64,000 bases of DNA from Reticulascus tulasneorum (lineage: Eukaryota; Ascomycota; Sordariomycetes; Glomerellales; Reticulascaceae): assembly GCA_001557505.1 (NCBI GenBank), contig LSAX01000011.1, forward strand, positions 744,001 through 808,000, read 5' to 3'. Positions within the stretch are counted from its first letter, which is position 1, and every line of letters starts with the position of its first letter. The translations under genes were made by a program, and so were the position numbers. Shown one piece after another: positions 46,805-57,257 of the stretch. Below the pieces are notes generated by a model. That model searched no databases. It was not told the origin of the DNA and was given only the letters and a program-made list of their open reading frames with translations.

Positions 46805-48256
46805 TTAGCTATTAACTTTGACATAATTGCCTGGTGTTTTGTCAGTATGAGCGCGCCTGCAACGACGGTTGAACACTCGCGATGAGTGATTCTGTGATCG
46901 ACATACCCGGGAACTGCCCCTGCTTTCCATTCAACCTGCCAATCCACCATTCGTTGTCGTTTTTTGTCTTGGTAACGATCTCAATTACATCGCCAGTCCG
47001 GAAGCTCAAGTCGCCCTCCGCCTGCGCGGCGTAGTCGTACAAGGCCGTAACGGTTTCGGCCGCTGGTGCCCCGCTCAGCCGGCTCGGCTTGGGTTTCGGC
47101 GGCGGCGGCTTCGATTTCGCAGCAGCAATTGCGGCTAAACCGGGGCTCGTTGGGGTACTGGTCCCAAGTCCGGGAGAGTATGGTGGCGGCGGATTCTCGC
47201 CGGCGTCGGACTGGTGCTGATATGTAATCTTCGGGACTGATGATGTTGATCCTGCCGTGAGAAGGCCTTGAGTTTTGCCTCCTTCGAGGGTGGGCTTGGG
47301 GCCGTATTTCGGGGGTCGCTTCTGGCCTGTTGTCTTGAACTTCACGATTGTAAGTTTCTCGGCCTGCTCTTGAATATCACCCCTCTTCTTTTGGAATGCC
47401 TCCTCCACATCCAACGTCAAGTCGAAGTATCCGATATCGCATTGTTGCATCTTCTCGTGCAGCGTGTAGAAAACGTTCAACTGCATATAGTAAAACGATT
47501 GGAACAGCGGCTGAATGAACTCTTGCTCCAAGGCAAATAGCCTGGGCAACTCCTCCTTGAGAAGATCGTTGAAATAGTTGAACTCTTGGGTCGATTGCTC
47601 CACCTCGGTCTCCGCCTTCCACAGGGCCTTCTCGTCCTTGGCGCTCTTTTCTTTCTTGTCTTGCAGCTTTTTCAGAGTCGCTCGGTGCCGGTCGTAGTCG
47701 ATCTTCTTGTGTTCTCGCTTCAGGGCTGTCTTCCGGATCGCCTTGATCACGTCCATGAGCTCGTTGGCTGGCCGAATAACCCTACTTTCGATCATCTCCA
47801 GCTCCGGTTGCAGCGTGTCCTGGAGATCCTTGACGACAGCCTCGTACTCCTCGCAGGCACGGATTCCTTCCGGGTTGCCCTGGACCTCCAGCGATGTCGG
47901 GTCGGACATGCGCCCCGAAATGGGCTTGTAGAGTTCGGACATGGCCTTGCTAAACTCCATCTGGTGACTGAGCATGCCATTAATGGCGTCGAAGTACTTT
48001 TTGGACTCATCGTGGAGCTTCTTGGTCTCCGTCTCCAATTCTTGAAATCGTCGTTCGGAATCAATGTACACTGCGTCCTTTGTATGCTCGCCGATGTTGA
48101 ATTTTTGCTTCAGTGCTTGCGGCGCCTGCGATGTAGAGTTAGTTCCGAGTGGCCGTCGGCATCCGGGAACCGTGGGAATAGCCCCTCAATTTGTGGGCAT
48201 AGATAAGTAGGATAGCTTACTCTTATTACCGACTTTTGGAAGCCTTTGAAGCTCAT
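46805..48256 (-). CDS. RVS167: BAR-SH3 domain protein (amphiphysin / Rvs167 / Hob1 type)
   Basis: Three exons on the minus strand: 48256-48221, 48125-46907, 46830-46805 (introns 95 and 76 nt), 426 aa. The first exon encodes 12 residues (MSFKGFQKSVIR) and the last only eight (NYVKVNS plus part of a Gly); both were found by splice logic, and the last completes the SH3 fold FPGNYV. The N-terminal BAR domain (about 15-240) has the typical RFQELETETKKLHDESKKY start and long amphipathic helices. A Pro-rich linker (PPPPYSPG, KPPPPKPKPSR) follows and then an SH3 domain (about 370-426: ALYDYAAQAEGDLSF, WWIGRLNG). The family forms tubules at endocytic sites and works with actin regulators. It lacks the Gly-Pro-Ala region of yeast Rvs167, so a Hob1-like assignment is equally good. 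Divergent from NFS1. Confidence 0.92.
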
Positions 48257-48892
48257 CTTGTGGTATTATGTTGAAATGTTGCTAACAAAGGAAAGGAATG
48301 CCAATGCTGTTCGTGGTTCTATTCGGAGTGTCGTGTAGACGAAGGCGTCGCGGCCTGAGGGCATTCAACTTTATTAAGAGTGGGATTTCGCAACCTGATT
48401 GAAAGACAGGCTTGGAGCTGGTGACGAAGTCTTTTGTGGCAGTGCCTGTCAGTCGGCTTGGCTGTGGCGCATGCAGTCCCGAAGCCTCTCCGCGGTCATA
48501 TACCGTCTGATGACTGTAAGAGCTGATGTTGGAGATAATCTAGTCGTTGTTCCAGGGATTTCGGGGACTGTTAACATCGTCGGTCAACCACGAATTGCTG
48601 ACATGACTTCCGCATTCATAGGGTCCAACGGCCTGATGAGGCTGGGCCATTATCGTTGTGAGAGAGCCGGATGCAACATCGGAATCTGTACGTCACTGAT
48701 CGATATAGCGGGGCACCTCTACCAATCATATCGCTCTATTGAATACCTGATGCTCCTATCGCTATCACCGAGGTGGCCGAGAATTTTGGGAGGCGTAGGA
48801 CGCGGCCGAAGCTAAGCATCCATCAAGATCCTTCGTCCTTTCTCCGACGTTGCTTCTCACTTCTTCCCGATGCCATCTCCATCATATCGGTA
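48257..48892. promoter_or_regulatory. Bidirectional promoter region, BAR-SH3 / NFS1, with CCAAT box
   Basis: 636 bp between divergent start codons. A CCAATCA motif (CCAAT at 48722-48726) lies about 170 bp upstream of NFS1. CCAAT is the site of the HAP/CBC complex, which controls many iron- and mitochondrion-related genes in ascomycetes. The motif is seen; its use by NFS1 is inference. Confidence 0.4.
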
Positions 48893-50610
48893 ATGGCTAG
48901 TATCGCAACATCCACGTTAAGGCAGGCTGGCCGCCTCAGCCACAGGACATCATTGCCGACGACCTCGGCGAGGAGCATCTTGTCTCTATCAAGGGTGGCA
49001 ACTGCTCCCGCTCAAAGTTTCTCACAGCGACGCTTCGTCTCGGAATCCAAGAGGGACAATGCCCAGGTCAACATCGAGACAGCAATACGGCTAGATAAGA
49101 AGGACTTCATCGATGTCGTTTCTCAATCTCCAAATGCGCCGAGCGTAATGACCGGCCCCATGGCCGACGTCCTGCAACAGGCAACTGTGATGGATGGCGG
49201 CGAACGACCTATCTACCTTGATATGCAAGCCACCACGCCAGTCGACCCCCGAGTACTCGACGCCATGATGCCTTTCTATGTCGGCATATTTGGCAACCCC
49301 CATTCCCGAACACACGCATACGGATGGGAGAGCGAAAAAGCGGTGGAGGAAGCTCGAGAACATGTCGCCAAGCTCATCGGCGCAGACTCAAAGGAAATTA
49401 TCTTCACGAGCGGCGCCACCGAGAGTAATAACATGAGCATCAAGGGCGTCGCAAGATTCTTCGGACGGGCTGGAAAGAAGAGACATATCATCACCACACA
49501 GACAGAGCATAAATGTGTACTCGACAGCTGTCGGCATCTTCAAGATGAAGGCTTCGAAATCACCTATCTCCCTGTAAAAAACACCGGTTTGGTCGATATG
49601 GAACAGTTGGCGGCTGCAATCAAGCCAGAGACCGCACTGGTTAGCATCATGGCTGTCAACAACGAGATTGGCGTTATCCAACCCATGGAGGAGATTGGAA
49701 AACTATGCCGAAAGAACAAGGTCTTTTTCCATACCGATGCAGCTCAGGCTGTCGGAAAGATTCCTCTCGATGTCAATGCGATGAACATTGACTTGATGTC
49801 GATATCTTCCCATAAGATTTACGGCCCAAAGGGCATTGGAGCTTGCTACGTGCGCCGGCGACCGAGAGTCAGACTTGACCCTATCATCAGTGGAGGCGGA
49901 CAGGAGAGAGGACTGCGAAGTGGAACTCTGGCACCGCCACTGATTGCTGGCTTTGGTGAGGCATGCCGCATTGCGTACGAAGAAATGGAGGTATGTCTGC
50001 AATCTTCTATAGTTCCCAGTGCTTTTACTCTTTTTCGTCTGATGATCTACTTTTGCCCATGTATTCCTGTCTCTTTGCTCCGCGACAACTCACTTGTTGC
50101 TGCATAGCAAACTTGTCGACCCCCTGTTTTCTCTGTTTTCATATTGCGATGCATTCATGGAGAACCTTGAAGCTGACTGGATGGCAGTACGATCACAAGC
50201 GCATCAAGTCGCTTTCTGACCGACTTCTCAATGGTTTGCTGTCTATGGAGCATACCAACCAAAATGGAGACCCAAACCATTTTTACCCAGGCTGTGTCAA
50301 TGTTTCCTTCGCTTACGTTGAGGGCGAGTCTCTTCTGATGGCTTTGAAGGACATCGCGTTGTCTTCTGGCAGTGCTTGCACATCCGCTTCGCTGGAGCCA
50401 AGCTACGTTCTTCGGGCATTAGGCAACAGCGACGAGAGCGCACATAGCAGCATCAGATTCGGCATCGGCAGGTTTACCACAGAGAGGGAGATCGACTACG
50501 TTTTGAAGGCTGTTCAGGAACGTGTGTCGTTCCTTCGTGAGCTAAGCCCTCTCTGGGAGCTGGTGCAGGAAGGCGTGGACCTGGACACCATCCAGTGGAG
50601 TCAGCATTAA
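48893..50610 (+). CDS. NFS1: Mitochondrial cysteine desulfurase
   Basis: Two exons, 48893-49990 and 50188-50610 (197-nt intron), 506 aa. The class V aminotransferase-fold enzyme takes sulfur from cysteine for Fe-S cluster assembly (with Isd11, Isu1, frataxin) and tRNA thiolation. The N-terminus (about 1-50, [18 protein letters not shown] and on) is a mitochondrial presequence rich in Arg/Ser. Key sites visible are TEHKCVLDS (the His stacking on PLP), the PLP lysine Lys308 in [25 protein letters not shown], and the mobile catalytic Cys430 in [17 protein letters not shown]. The C-terminus ends LDTIQWSQH as in fungal and animal Nfs1, which binds the scaffold. The frame is open upstream of the chosen ATG to 48773, but that part looks non-coding and the presequence starts cleanly at MASIA. 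Confidence 0.95.
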
Positions 50611-51877
50611 ACCTCACTCTTCTGTTTCCTGCAACCGAGGCACCCCTCCCAAGCCAATATGGGATGGGATAGCACAGTCAGTCGTTCTCGAGGTCCGGCA
50701 TAGGGCATTGCCGAGAAACTGTATGATTTTAGTTACCTAGATACCTACCTACCTGCATGGGAACACTCTTTGATTCCTTCGCTAAGGGTTTGGGAGTTTG
50801 CGAGGACGAAAATGGACTAGGCTAAGCTAGGCAAGCAATAGGTTACTTTGCTGAGAGCGAAAGAGTCCATGGATGGACACGTGGATTGGCATGTACTCTA
50901 TCAAAACGGACAACTCTTTTTATGTGGCCTGACACTTTCGTTTGCCCAAAGGTGAGGGCCCAGTGAATGATGCCTATCGACACACACACCAGCTTGACCA
51001 CATTAACAGCTGAGATGAATGGTCTGAGAGAATATTTGTCGTGCATATGACAAAAAGCATGGCGCCACTGAATCTATCACGCCACGAGAGTTGCCCAAGG
51101 TCTCGGGACGCCTACAACCCGTTGTTGTGGATGCGAATATTCGGAAGTGGCATCCCTACCTAAGGTACTGAACCTGAGGATCTCTGGTGCTACTGGCGTC
51201 AGGTTGCAGCTAACCATTGGTCACGAACCTGGGAGATTTGACCATGGACTTACCAGCCACAGGTGGGAAAGATATATATATATATCACGTGACTTATGCA
51301 TCTTTCAGAAGTGCCAATGCAAGAAGGCATGTGAAACCCGCCATCAGGTTTGCAGCACAGCCAGGAAGGTCTCCGAGATTCTATTACGTCGTTTTGAGCC
51401 TCACATGACCCGAATTTCATCTCCGTAGTTGCCTGGCAAATAATGCCAGGCTAAGATCACATTTTAGGTTTCCTACTAGTGCAGGTGGTGTCGGTGTTAG
51501 TTGAGAAAATGGCCATGACATCATTTGTCTTTGCCCCTCCGCAACTGCCCCTCCATCAAACTAGAAGGCACGCACGGTACAGACAGACATCTCAAAGAAT
51601 GACATCATTTCAAGGCAATATGGCAACCGGCACCGTGATTGCGCAAAATGGATACTTTCTTCGTGCTTGCCATGAATGCCTACGAAAGAGCTCCTTGCCT
51701 GCCTGGTACCTAAATAGCTGCATGCAGAAAGTATAAGTAGCACTTCTCCCACGACCTGCACATCATCTTCCCCTCTCAACAACACCAATCATCTGCATCA
51801 ACCACTTACACTCAACTCTGTTCAAGAACACCTACACATAAACCAAAAGTCAATCATCAACCCTCACATCACTCATC
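50611..51877. other. Intergenic region NFS1 / CsbD-like gene
   Basis: 1.27 kb. It contains (CTAC)n-like repeats at about 50741-50753, a short TA run near 51269-51282, and the promoter and CT/CA-rich 5' UTR of the CsbD-like gene. No other gene was seen. Confidence 0.55.
51534..51737 (+). promoter_or_regulatory. Putative stress-type promoter of the CsbD-like gene
   Basis: Two CCCCT pentamers (51534-51538, 51548-51552), the core of stress response elements bound by Msn2/4-like factors, precede a TATAAG box (51732-51737) about 145 nt upstream of the ATG. A TATA box with stress elements suits an inducible stress gene; function is inferred. Confidence 0.35.
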
Positions 51878-52477
51878 ATGTCTGCCAATGATAACACTTC
51901 CACCCTCAAGTCGTACGTCGACTCTGCCACCGGCGCCGTCCAGAACGCGCTCGGCAGCCTAACGGGCAACACCACGGACCAGGTCAAGGGCGATGCTAAG
52001 CAGAACAAGGCTGAAGCTGAGTACGATGCTTCGCACGCCACTGCCAAGCTCCCCGGCTTCACTGCCTCCTCATCTGGAGCTGTGACCAAGGACGACCCTG
52101 ACCGAAGCGCCGGATCATGGAACCAGACCGTTGGTTCCGCCAAGGAGACCGTCGGAGGACTTGTTGGTTCGGAGGTAAGAAATGACTTATTCCCAGCTTC
52201 ATGGTAACGCAATATGCTGACGAGGACCACATAGCAACTTAAGCAGCAAGGCCGCCAGCAAAACCTCGAAGGTCAACAGCAGGAGGCCAAGGGCCAGGTC
52301 ACCGACTTCGCTTCAGGAATTGGCAACCGTGTTCAGGGCACTGTCGGCAGTGCCGTGTCTGGCTTGACTGGCGACAAGGTTGGCCAGGACCATTACCAGA
52401 GCCTTCACGATACTGGCAAGACCCAGCAGCGTGGCGCGGAGCACGATATCCAGAAGCAGGCTGAGGCTCAGAAGTAA
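51878..52477 (+). CDS. CsbD-like stress-response protein (cruciform/mismatch DNA-recognition Hmp1-like)
   Basis: Two exons, 51878-52174 and 52235-52477 (60-nt intron), 179 aa. The protein is small, hydrophilic and rich in Gly, Gln, Thr, Ala and Lys. It has repeated amphipathic segments of the CsbD type (SYVDSATGAVQNALGSLTG, GSWNQTVGSAKETVGGLVG, GQVTDFASGIGNRVQGTVG). Members of this fungal group were named mismatched-base-pair and cruciform-DNA recognition protein (Ustilago Hmp1) and are strongly expressed in stress and stationary phase; bacterial CsbD is a general stress protein of unknown mechanism. The long CA/CT-rich 5' UTR and Kozak context (ATCATGTCT) suggest high expression. DNA binding is family inference only. 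Confidence 0.82.
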
Positions 52478-54027
52478 ATCCGAGTCGAAGACACTGGCGA
52501 AACTTTTCTGTAGGATGGATTGTGATTACGGACACACAACGGCATTGATACCCTGGACGGAAGACCGAATTCCTAGATTGAGATAGCTACATAAGTAGTA
52601 GGCAATTAAACCTTGTCTCACCTAAACTTGCCATTTTGATGCTTCGTGATCGTTTGCTTCATTGTTCGGTGCTGTAATGTCTCGCAACATGCTACTGCTG
52701 GACTAATCCTACATGGAACATAGAGACTTGTGCTTCATATCAGTTGACACAATGACTGAGACTTGCCCTAGACTTGATCCCAATCTCCAGGTCGAAAACC
52801 CAGGAGGTTTACATAGTAGTACAGTGAACATAATAGTCAGACCCTTGAGATATTTGCGTGGCACTATGCTCAAGTATTACAAGTGGATTTAGCGGGGGGC
52901 TATCGGCGGCATGCACCCCTGAGAACCCTGGTTTGCTGTGTTTGATGACTGACAAAGGACAAGGCTTGGTAACATGCAAGCAGAACATGGATGAGATCCA
53001 GTGTCTTGACCGCCTATTCCTCTCCCAAAGTCCGCATCCGTTTAGATACTGTCCCTTCCTTCCTTGCATTTGCGTCTTTTTATTCTATTCTATTTTGTTT
53101 GGTTTTGAAATTGAAATTCCAGCAGCCCTACTTGGATGTCATTGGACACAGGTTTTGAATGACTAGATAAGCTTTGCTGGCATGTGCCTAACAACTGTGG
53201 CATGGGAAGATTTTTGTGGTCCCAACTGCAAGATTCCCGGGTCGATGCGGTGAAGGTTGGGTGGCAGTCTGCCTGTGGCCTAACCTGGCTGCAGGGAAGT
53301 CGATGTGGAGGAGACGGGCCAAACAGGTACGAGAGGGATAATGTCGAGGTTTAATACGCCAATTAATTACCATCCGGGATGCCAATACGCAACCTGTCGC
53401 GTCTGCCGTTCATATGATTTTCTCCTCCTGCATGCCCGGCCGGTTGTGCCTCTCCTCACAACCTCCAAAAAGAGGAGATGTTGCAGCATCGGCCACCGCC
53501 CAACAGACGACTGACTCTCGTAGAGTCTCCTAGCGGATTGCAAGTCGATTCGCGCATGCATGGCCGTCTTCTGGTGGACCGCTAATACTGGTCGAGCCAC
53601 TAAATGCCCACCATGGCTGGAAGAAGAAGTTGCAGAAACGCCAGCATGACAGGTGACACTCGTTGCTGCAGGTGCAGGGGGGGGAGGCGAAAGACGTACG
53701 AACATGGGGATTAAACAGACCGACAAGTCGAACTAACAAGACACACTCCATCAGTTTCCAGATCGTACCGACCTCGGGCGATTAATTGGTCTAGATTGCC
53801 AAGTGGCCGCGGTCTCCTCGGGTTGACCAGACCAGACAGAGGTACACACCATCCCGCCTCCTTTGCGCAGCAGCCCGTCGTCATCAAAGTCGCCTCTCCC
53901 GCGCATCCCGTATTCTGCTCTATATTCCCTTACACACCTGACATTTCTAGCCTCTATTCTTACGGAAATAATGTCACGATAGTCCCTTCTTCACACGATT
54001 TTGCATGCCCCGCGCACACTCCTCACC
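52478..54027. other. Intergenic region
   Basis: 1.55 kb between two plus-strand genes. It should hold a 3' UTR and then the promoter of the next gene. Pyrimidine tracts occur near 53.05 and 53.9 kb. No gene was supported. Confidence 0.55.
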
Positions 54028-54747
54028 ATGGCGGAGACCGAGGCGCGGCAGTGGACCATCATCCTCGTCCTGACCGCTCTTTTGCTCTCGCTCGTCGTGC
54101 TGCTGCAGATCTTCACCACCTACTCGACCGCCTGGCTCGCCGCCCCGCGCGAGGTCGCCACCTTCATCGACACCGTCGACTTCTCCATACAGGAGAACGA
54201 GAGCTACGACCGCGATGTCGCCCGCGTCCAGCGCCTGGAGGACAAGATGCGCCTCGGCCGCCTGCTGCGCGAGATTCAGAAGGGCGGCGACGACCTGCGC
54301 GAGGACCTCAACGGGTTGCTGATTGCCGAGGGCGGCACGACCCTGCGCACCGGCGCGAGGATCCTGTGGGCCAGCAAGAGGCGCGAGCTGGAGGACCGTG
54401 TGCGCCGGCTGGACCTCGTGAGGATGCGCTTCTTGGTGGTGTACATGGGCATCCTTGCGGCGGTCGCGGGGGAGAAGGAGAAGGACAAGACTTCGTCCCC
54501 TCCGAGGGATCTCGAGAAGGCCGCGTTCCACACGCCGACGAAACCGATGCTGCCTAGGTCTCTGACCGAGGTGATCCACAAGAAGCCGCCGTTGCGAAGG
54601 CTGACCACCCAGGCCATCGGGCACAATGAGAGCACCGTGCCCGATCACAGGAGAGGGTGGGCCGGCGTGGTGCAAGAGCTGCAAAAGTCGCCGCGGATGC
54701 ACCAACGACATGCCTCGATTGAGATGTCCATGTCCAAGACACCGTAA
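54028..54747 (+). CDS. Single-pass membrane protein of unknown function
   Basis: Single exon, 239 aa, start CACCATGG. One hydrophobic segment near the N-terminus (about residues 10-28, IILVLTALLLSLVVLLQIF) is followed by a highly charged, helical region (residues 55-135, with RVQRLEDKMRLGRLLREIQ and KRRELEDRVRRLDLVRM) that may form a coiled coil. A second weak hydrophobic stretch (MRFLVVYMGILAAVAG) and a basic Ser/Pro-rich tail follow. I do not recognise the family. Very GC-rich codon use (third-position C/G) is shared with the neighbouring CMD-like gene. It could be an anchored adaptor, but nothing shows a partner. Confidence 0.7.
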   Translation: MAETEARQWTIILVLTALLLSLVVLLQIFTTYSTAWLAAPREVATFIDTVDFSIQENESYDRDVARVQRLEDKMRLGRLLREIQKGGDDLREDLNGLLIAEGGTTLRTGARILWASKRRELEDRVRRLDLVRMRFLVVYMGILAAVAGEKEKDKTSSPPRDLEKAAFHTPTKPMLPRSLTEVIHKKPPLRRLTTQAIGHNESTVPDHRRGWAGVVQELQKSPRMHQRHASIEMSMSKTP

Positions 54748-55282
54748 ATGAGACAGTTGCAGAGGATTGCCGTATTTCCGGGTGTCTCCAACCCTGGCAT
54801 GAATCCATGAATAAAAACTTACACGAACGACGATACGATTTGACTACCGGCGTTTTTACAGCCAACGTTACGACGGCATTTGAAGCCGCGCATCACCGGG
54901 CTTTTCAAGAACCAGGTCGAGCACCTGGCCATTGGAAGATGGGGGACGCATTTTGGTTATGAACTCAGGCGCATGGCGATGCGATGGGAGAAATCGCTGT
55001 ATGATGAAGCGAGCAGTTTTGGAAGGAAACCCCTTGGAGGAGTTTTATGGTTTACTTCACTTAGATGAGATACCCCCGTTCCCACAGCATTAGCATTACC
55101 CTCACCCTCACCCTCCCGGCCCGGTGCCATTCCCCTTCCCTGAAGATATTTCCCCTTTTACATCATCTTCCCCAAACACATACCTTCCCCCTCCCGTCAC
55201 GTCACATAACGAATCGAGACCACCAAAGAGGGGGCTTATGGAGATGAGAATGTTTCCCCTCCCCCCAGTTAGAGTTAATGAC
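54748..55282. other. Convergent 3' intergenic region
   Basis: 535 bp between the stops of the membrane protein (+) and the CMD-like gene (-). No gene was seen. Confidence 0.55.
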
Positions 55283-56010
55283 TTAATGCGCAGATGGCAC
55301 ATCCGGCCCTGTGCCGTTCTTCTCCCCAACTGTACGATTGTTAGGATAACGATCATGACAATGAAAATTAATTGCAAAATGAAATCGAGCCCTCGGGACA
55401 AATGTGCATATGTACTTACCGTCCAACGCCACCAGGAAGCGGCTCACGCAATTGTAGCACGCAACCTACTCAGAAGTCATCAGCACAATACTCTCCACAT
55501 GTTATCTCATGGAGAGCCCACCGTAGCCGTAATCTCAACCACCTCCCTCTCGGTGAACAGGCCCTTGACCTTCTCGAACGTCTCCTCCGTCACCTCCACA
55601 TTCCTCGTCATCTCATCCGCGAACACCAGCACCGCCCACTGCTTCTCGGTCAGGAACAGGCCCGGCCGCGGCCCGGCCAGCGCGCCCTCGCGCTTCATCA
55701 CCTCGAGCGCGTCCTCGCTGACGCCGGCCTGCACGGCCAGCGGCGCGTGGTGGCCCCACTCGTACCACGCCCTGTTGACGACCGCCACGCGCGAGATGGC
55801 GATCTCGCGGATGTCCGCGCCCAGCGTCGTCTGCGTCCGGATTGCGCCGAGGAAGCTGTTCCACCCGTCCGCCACCGCGGGGGAGTGCAGCAGCGCGAGG
55901 TCCAGCGGCTGCAGGGGCCGGGGCGCGCGGCGCGCGGCGATGCGCGCGACGATGGCTTCTTCGTCCGGCGTCGAGGGCTGGGGCGGGTTGGGGGTGTAAG
56001 GGAGACGCAT
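55283..56010 (-). CDS. Carboxymuconolactone decarboxylase-like (AhpD-fold) protein
   Basis: Three exons on the minus strand: 56010-55522, 55465-55420, 55329-55283 (introns 56 and 90 nt), 193 aa. Exons 2 and 3 are only 46 and 47 nt; they add VACYNCVSRFLVALDVGE and a hydrophilic end, which matches the family better than the unspliced tail. The first donor is weak (GTGGGC). The CMD core is visible: LGADIREIAISRVAVVNRAWYEWGHHAPLA with the Glu-Trp-x-x-His motif, followed by AGVSEDALEVM. The AhpD CxxC pair is absent, so peroxidase coupling is unlikely. Such proteins are often decarboxylase- or hydratase-like enzymes; the substrate is unknown. A 291-codon antisense frame over it is compositional. 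Confidence 0.85.
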
Positions 56011-57257
56011 TTTGGTGGAGAGGGAGGGGTGTGTGAAGTTCTACGAGTTTGCTGCGTCTGTAAGTGACTGGATGTGTGCGAGATGGGGGATTGTCAATCT
56101 AACCACGGCCGAAATGGGAGAATGATACAGGACAATGGATTTTCTACAGGAGTGGTTGAGTCACAAGATATACATCAAAATCCGAACCGGTCTGTAGGCG
56201 GGGTTTGTTGAGAATATCCGAGTGGCATCCCGCCCTCCAAAGTCCCGAGAATCGGAGCCGATGGCGTCACCCCGGCTGAACACATTGCCGGTGTGCCGGC
56301 AATGTCTGTCCGCCTAGCTTCTATGGTCTGGAAGGATGTTTTGCAGGCATCTACGTGGAAGGAAAAAGAGCTCGACAATTAGAGCTAGTCGGTGGGTTTG
56401 TCGAATGATGCTGAAAGTCGCTAGTGCTCAAGAACTTGGAGTTTGGCAGCCGCGCCTATGCCACGAGCCTGCGAAGCACCGATACAACTCTTGATTTGTT
56501 CAAACGACATCAAGGCAACGGAAGGTGTAATGGACTACTCTCAATTTCTCTCTTCGCACTATCTGCGATATCTGCTGGCGTGATGTTCTCCTATATACAC
56601 AACGCCACCTCACCAACCTGTCACCAGCTCACCCCCCCTTAAACACCCTCCCCCTCCTCATCGTCCCCCCCCCAGCCAAGGGTATTATTTTGGCCATGTT
56701 TAGTTCTTTTTGAGTCATAACTGTTTCGTTACAAGTACAACAGTGTAGTTGCCACTTTTCCTTCTAATGTAGTTTCCATCTTTGATTGCGGCCGTTGCGG
56801 GGCGGAGAAGAGCCCGCCCAAGATCAATAATACGTCCCCTCCCCTCGCTCGTATAAGAAATAACAATTCTCGGCGCATGCTGTATGTTGCTTGTCGCATG
56901 GCCTTTTGCCCAGTTGCAACGCCTGTCCAACCCTGTGAGATTCAAGGTGGCGCGCGAACGCTGCGTGGGATGTAGCGGAGAAAACTATAAAGGAATGTGA
57001 AAGCAAAACCAAGAAAACACCCGCTTCAGATAAGAGGCTCTTCCTCGTCGGGAGGACAAGAGCCGGTGTAAACCAAACAAATATACATTCCATTTTTGTG
57101 TGCCCTTCGAGTTTGTCGTCCTGTCGCTGCTGGAATAGATTCCGACCAACGCCGCTTTTACTCCTGATATGCCATGCAATGCACGCTCGATATACAGAAC
57201 AGGATGATTGAACAAAGAAAATAGGTGGGTGGTGTGGATGATCCCAGGGAGTATATC
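56011..57257. other. Intergenic region CMD-like / VAC7
   Basis: 1.25 kb. The CMD-like promoter and the VAC7 3' UTR are expected here (both genes on the minus strand). No gene was recognised. Confidence 0.55.

Noticed and set aside
55124..55999. 291-codon plus-strand frame over the CMD-like gene
   Set aside because: It is antisense to a recognised conserved protein; composition (Arg/Ser/Ala-rich) is typical of shadow frames.
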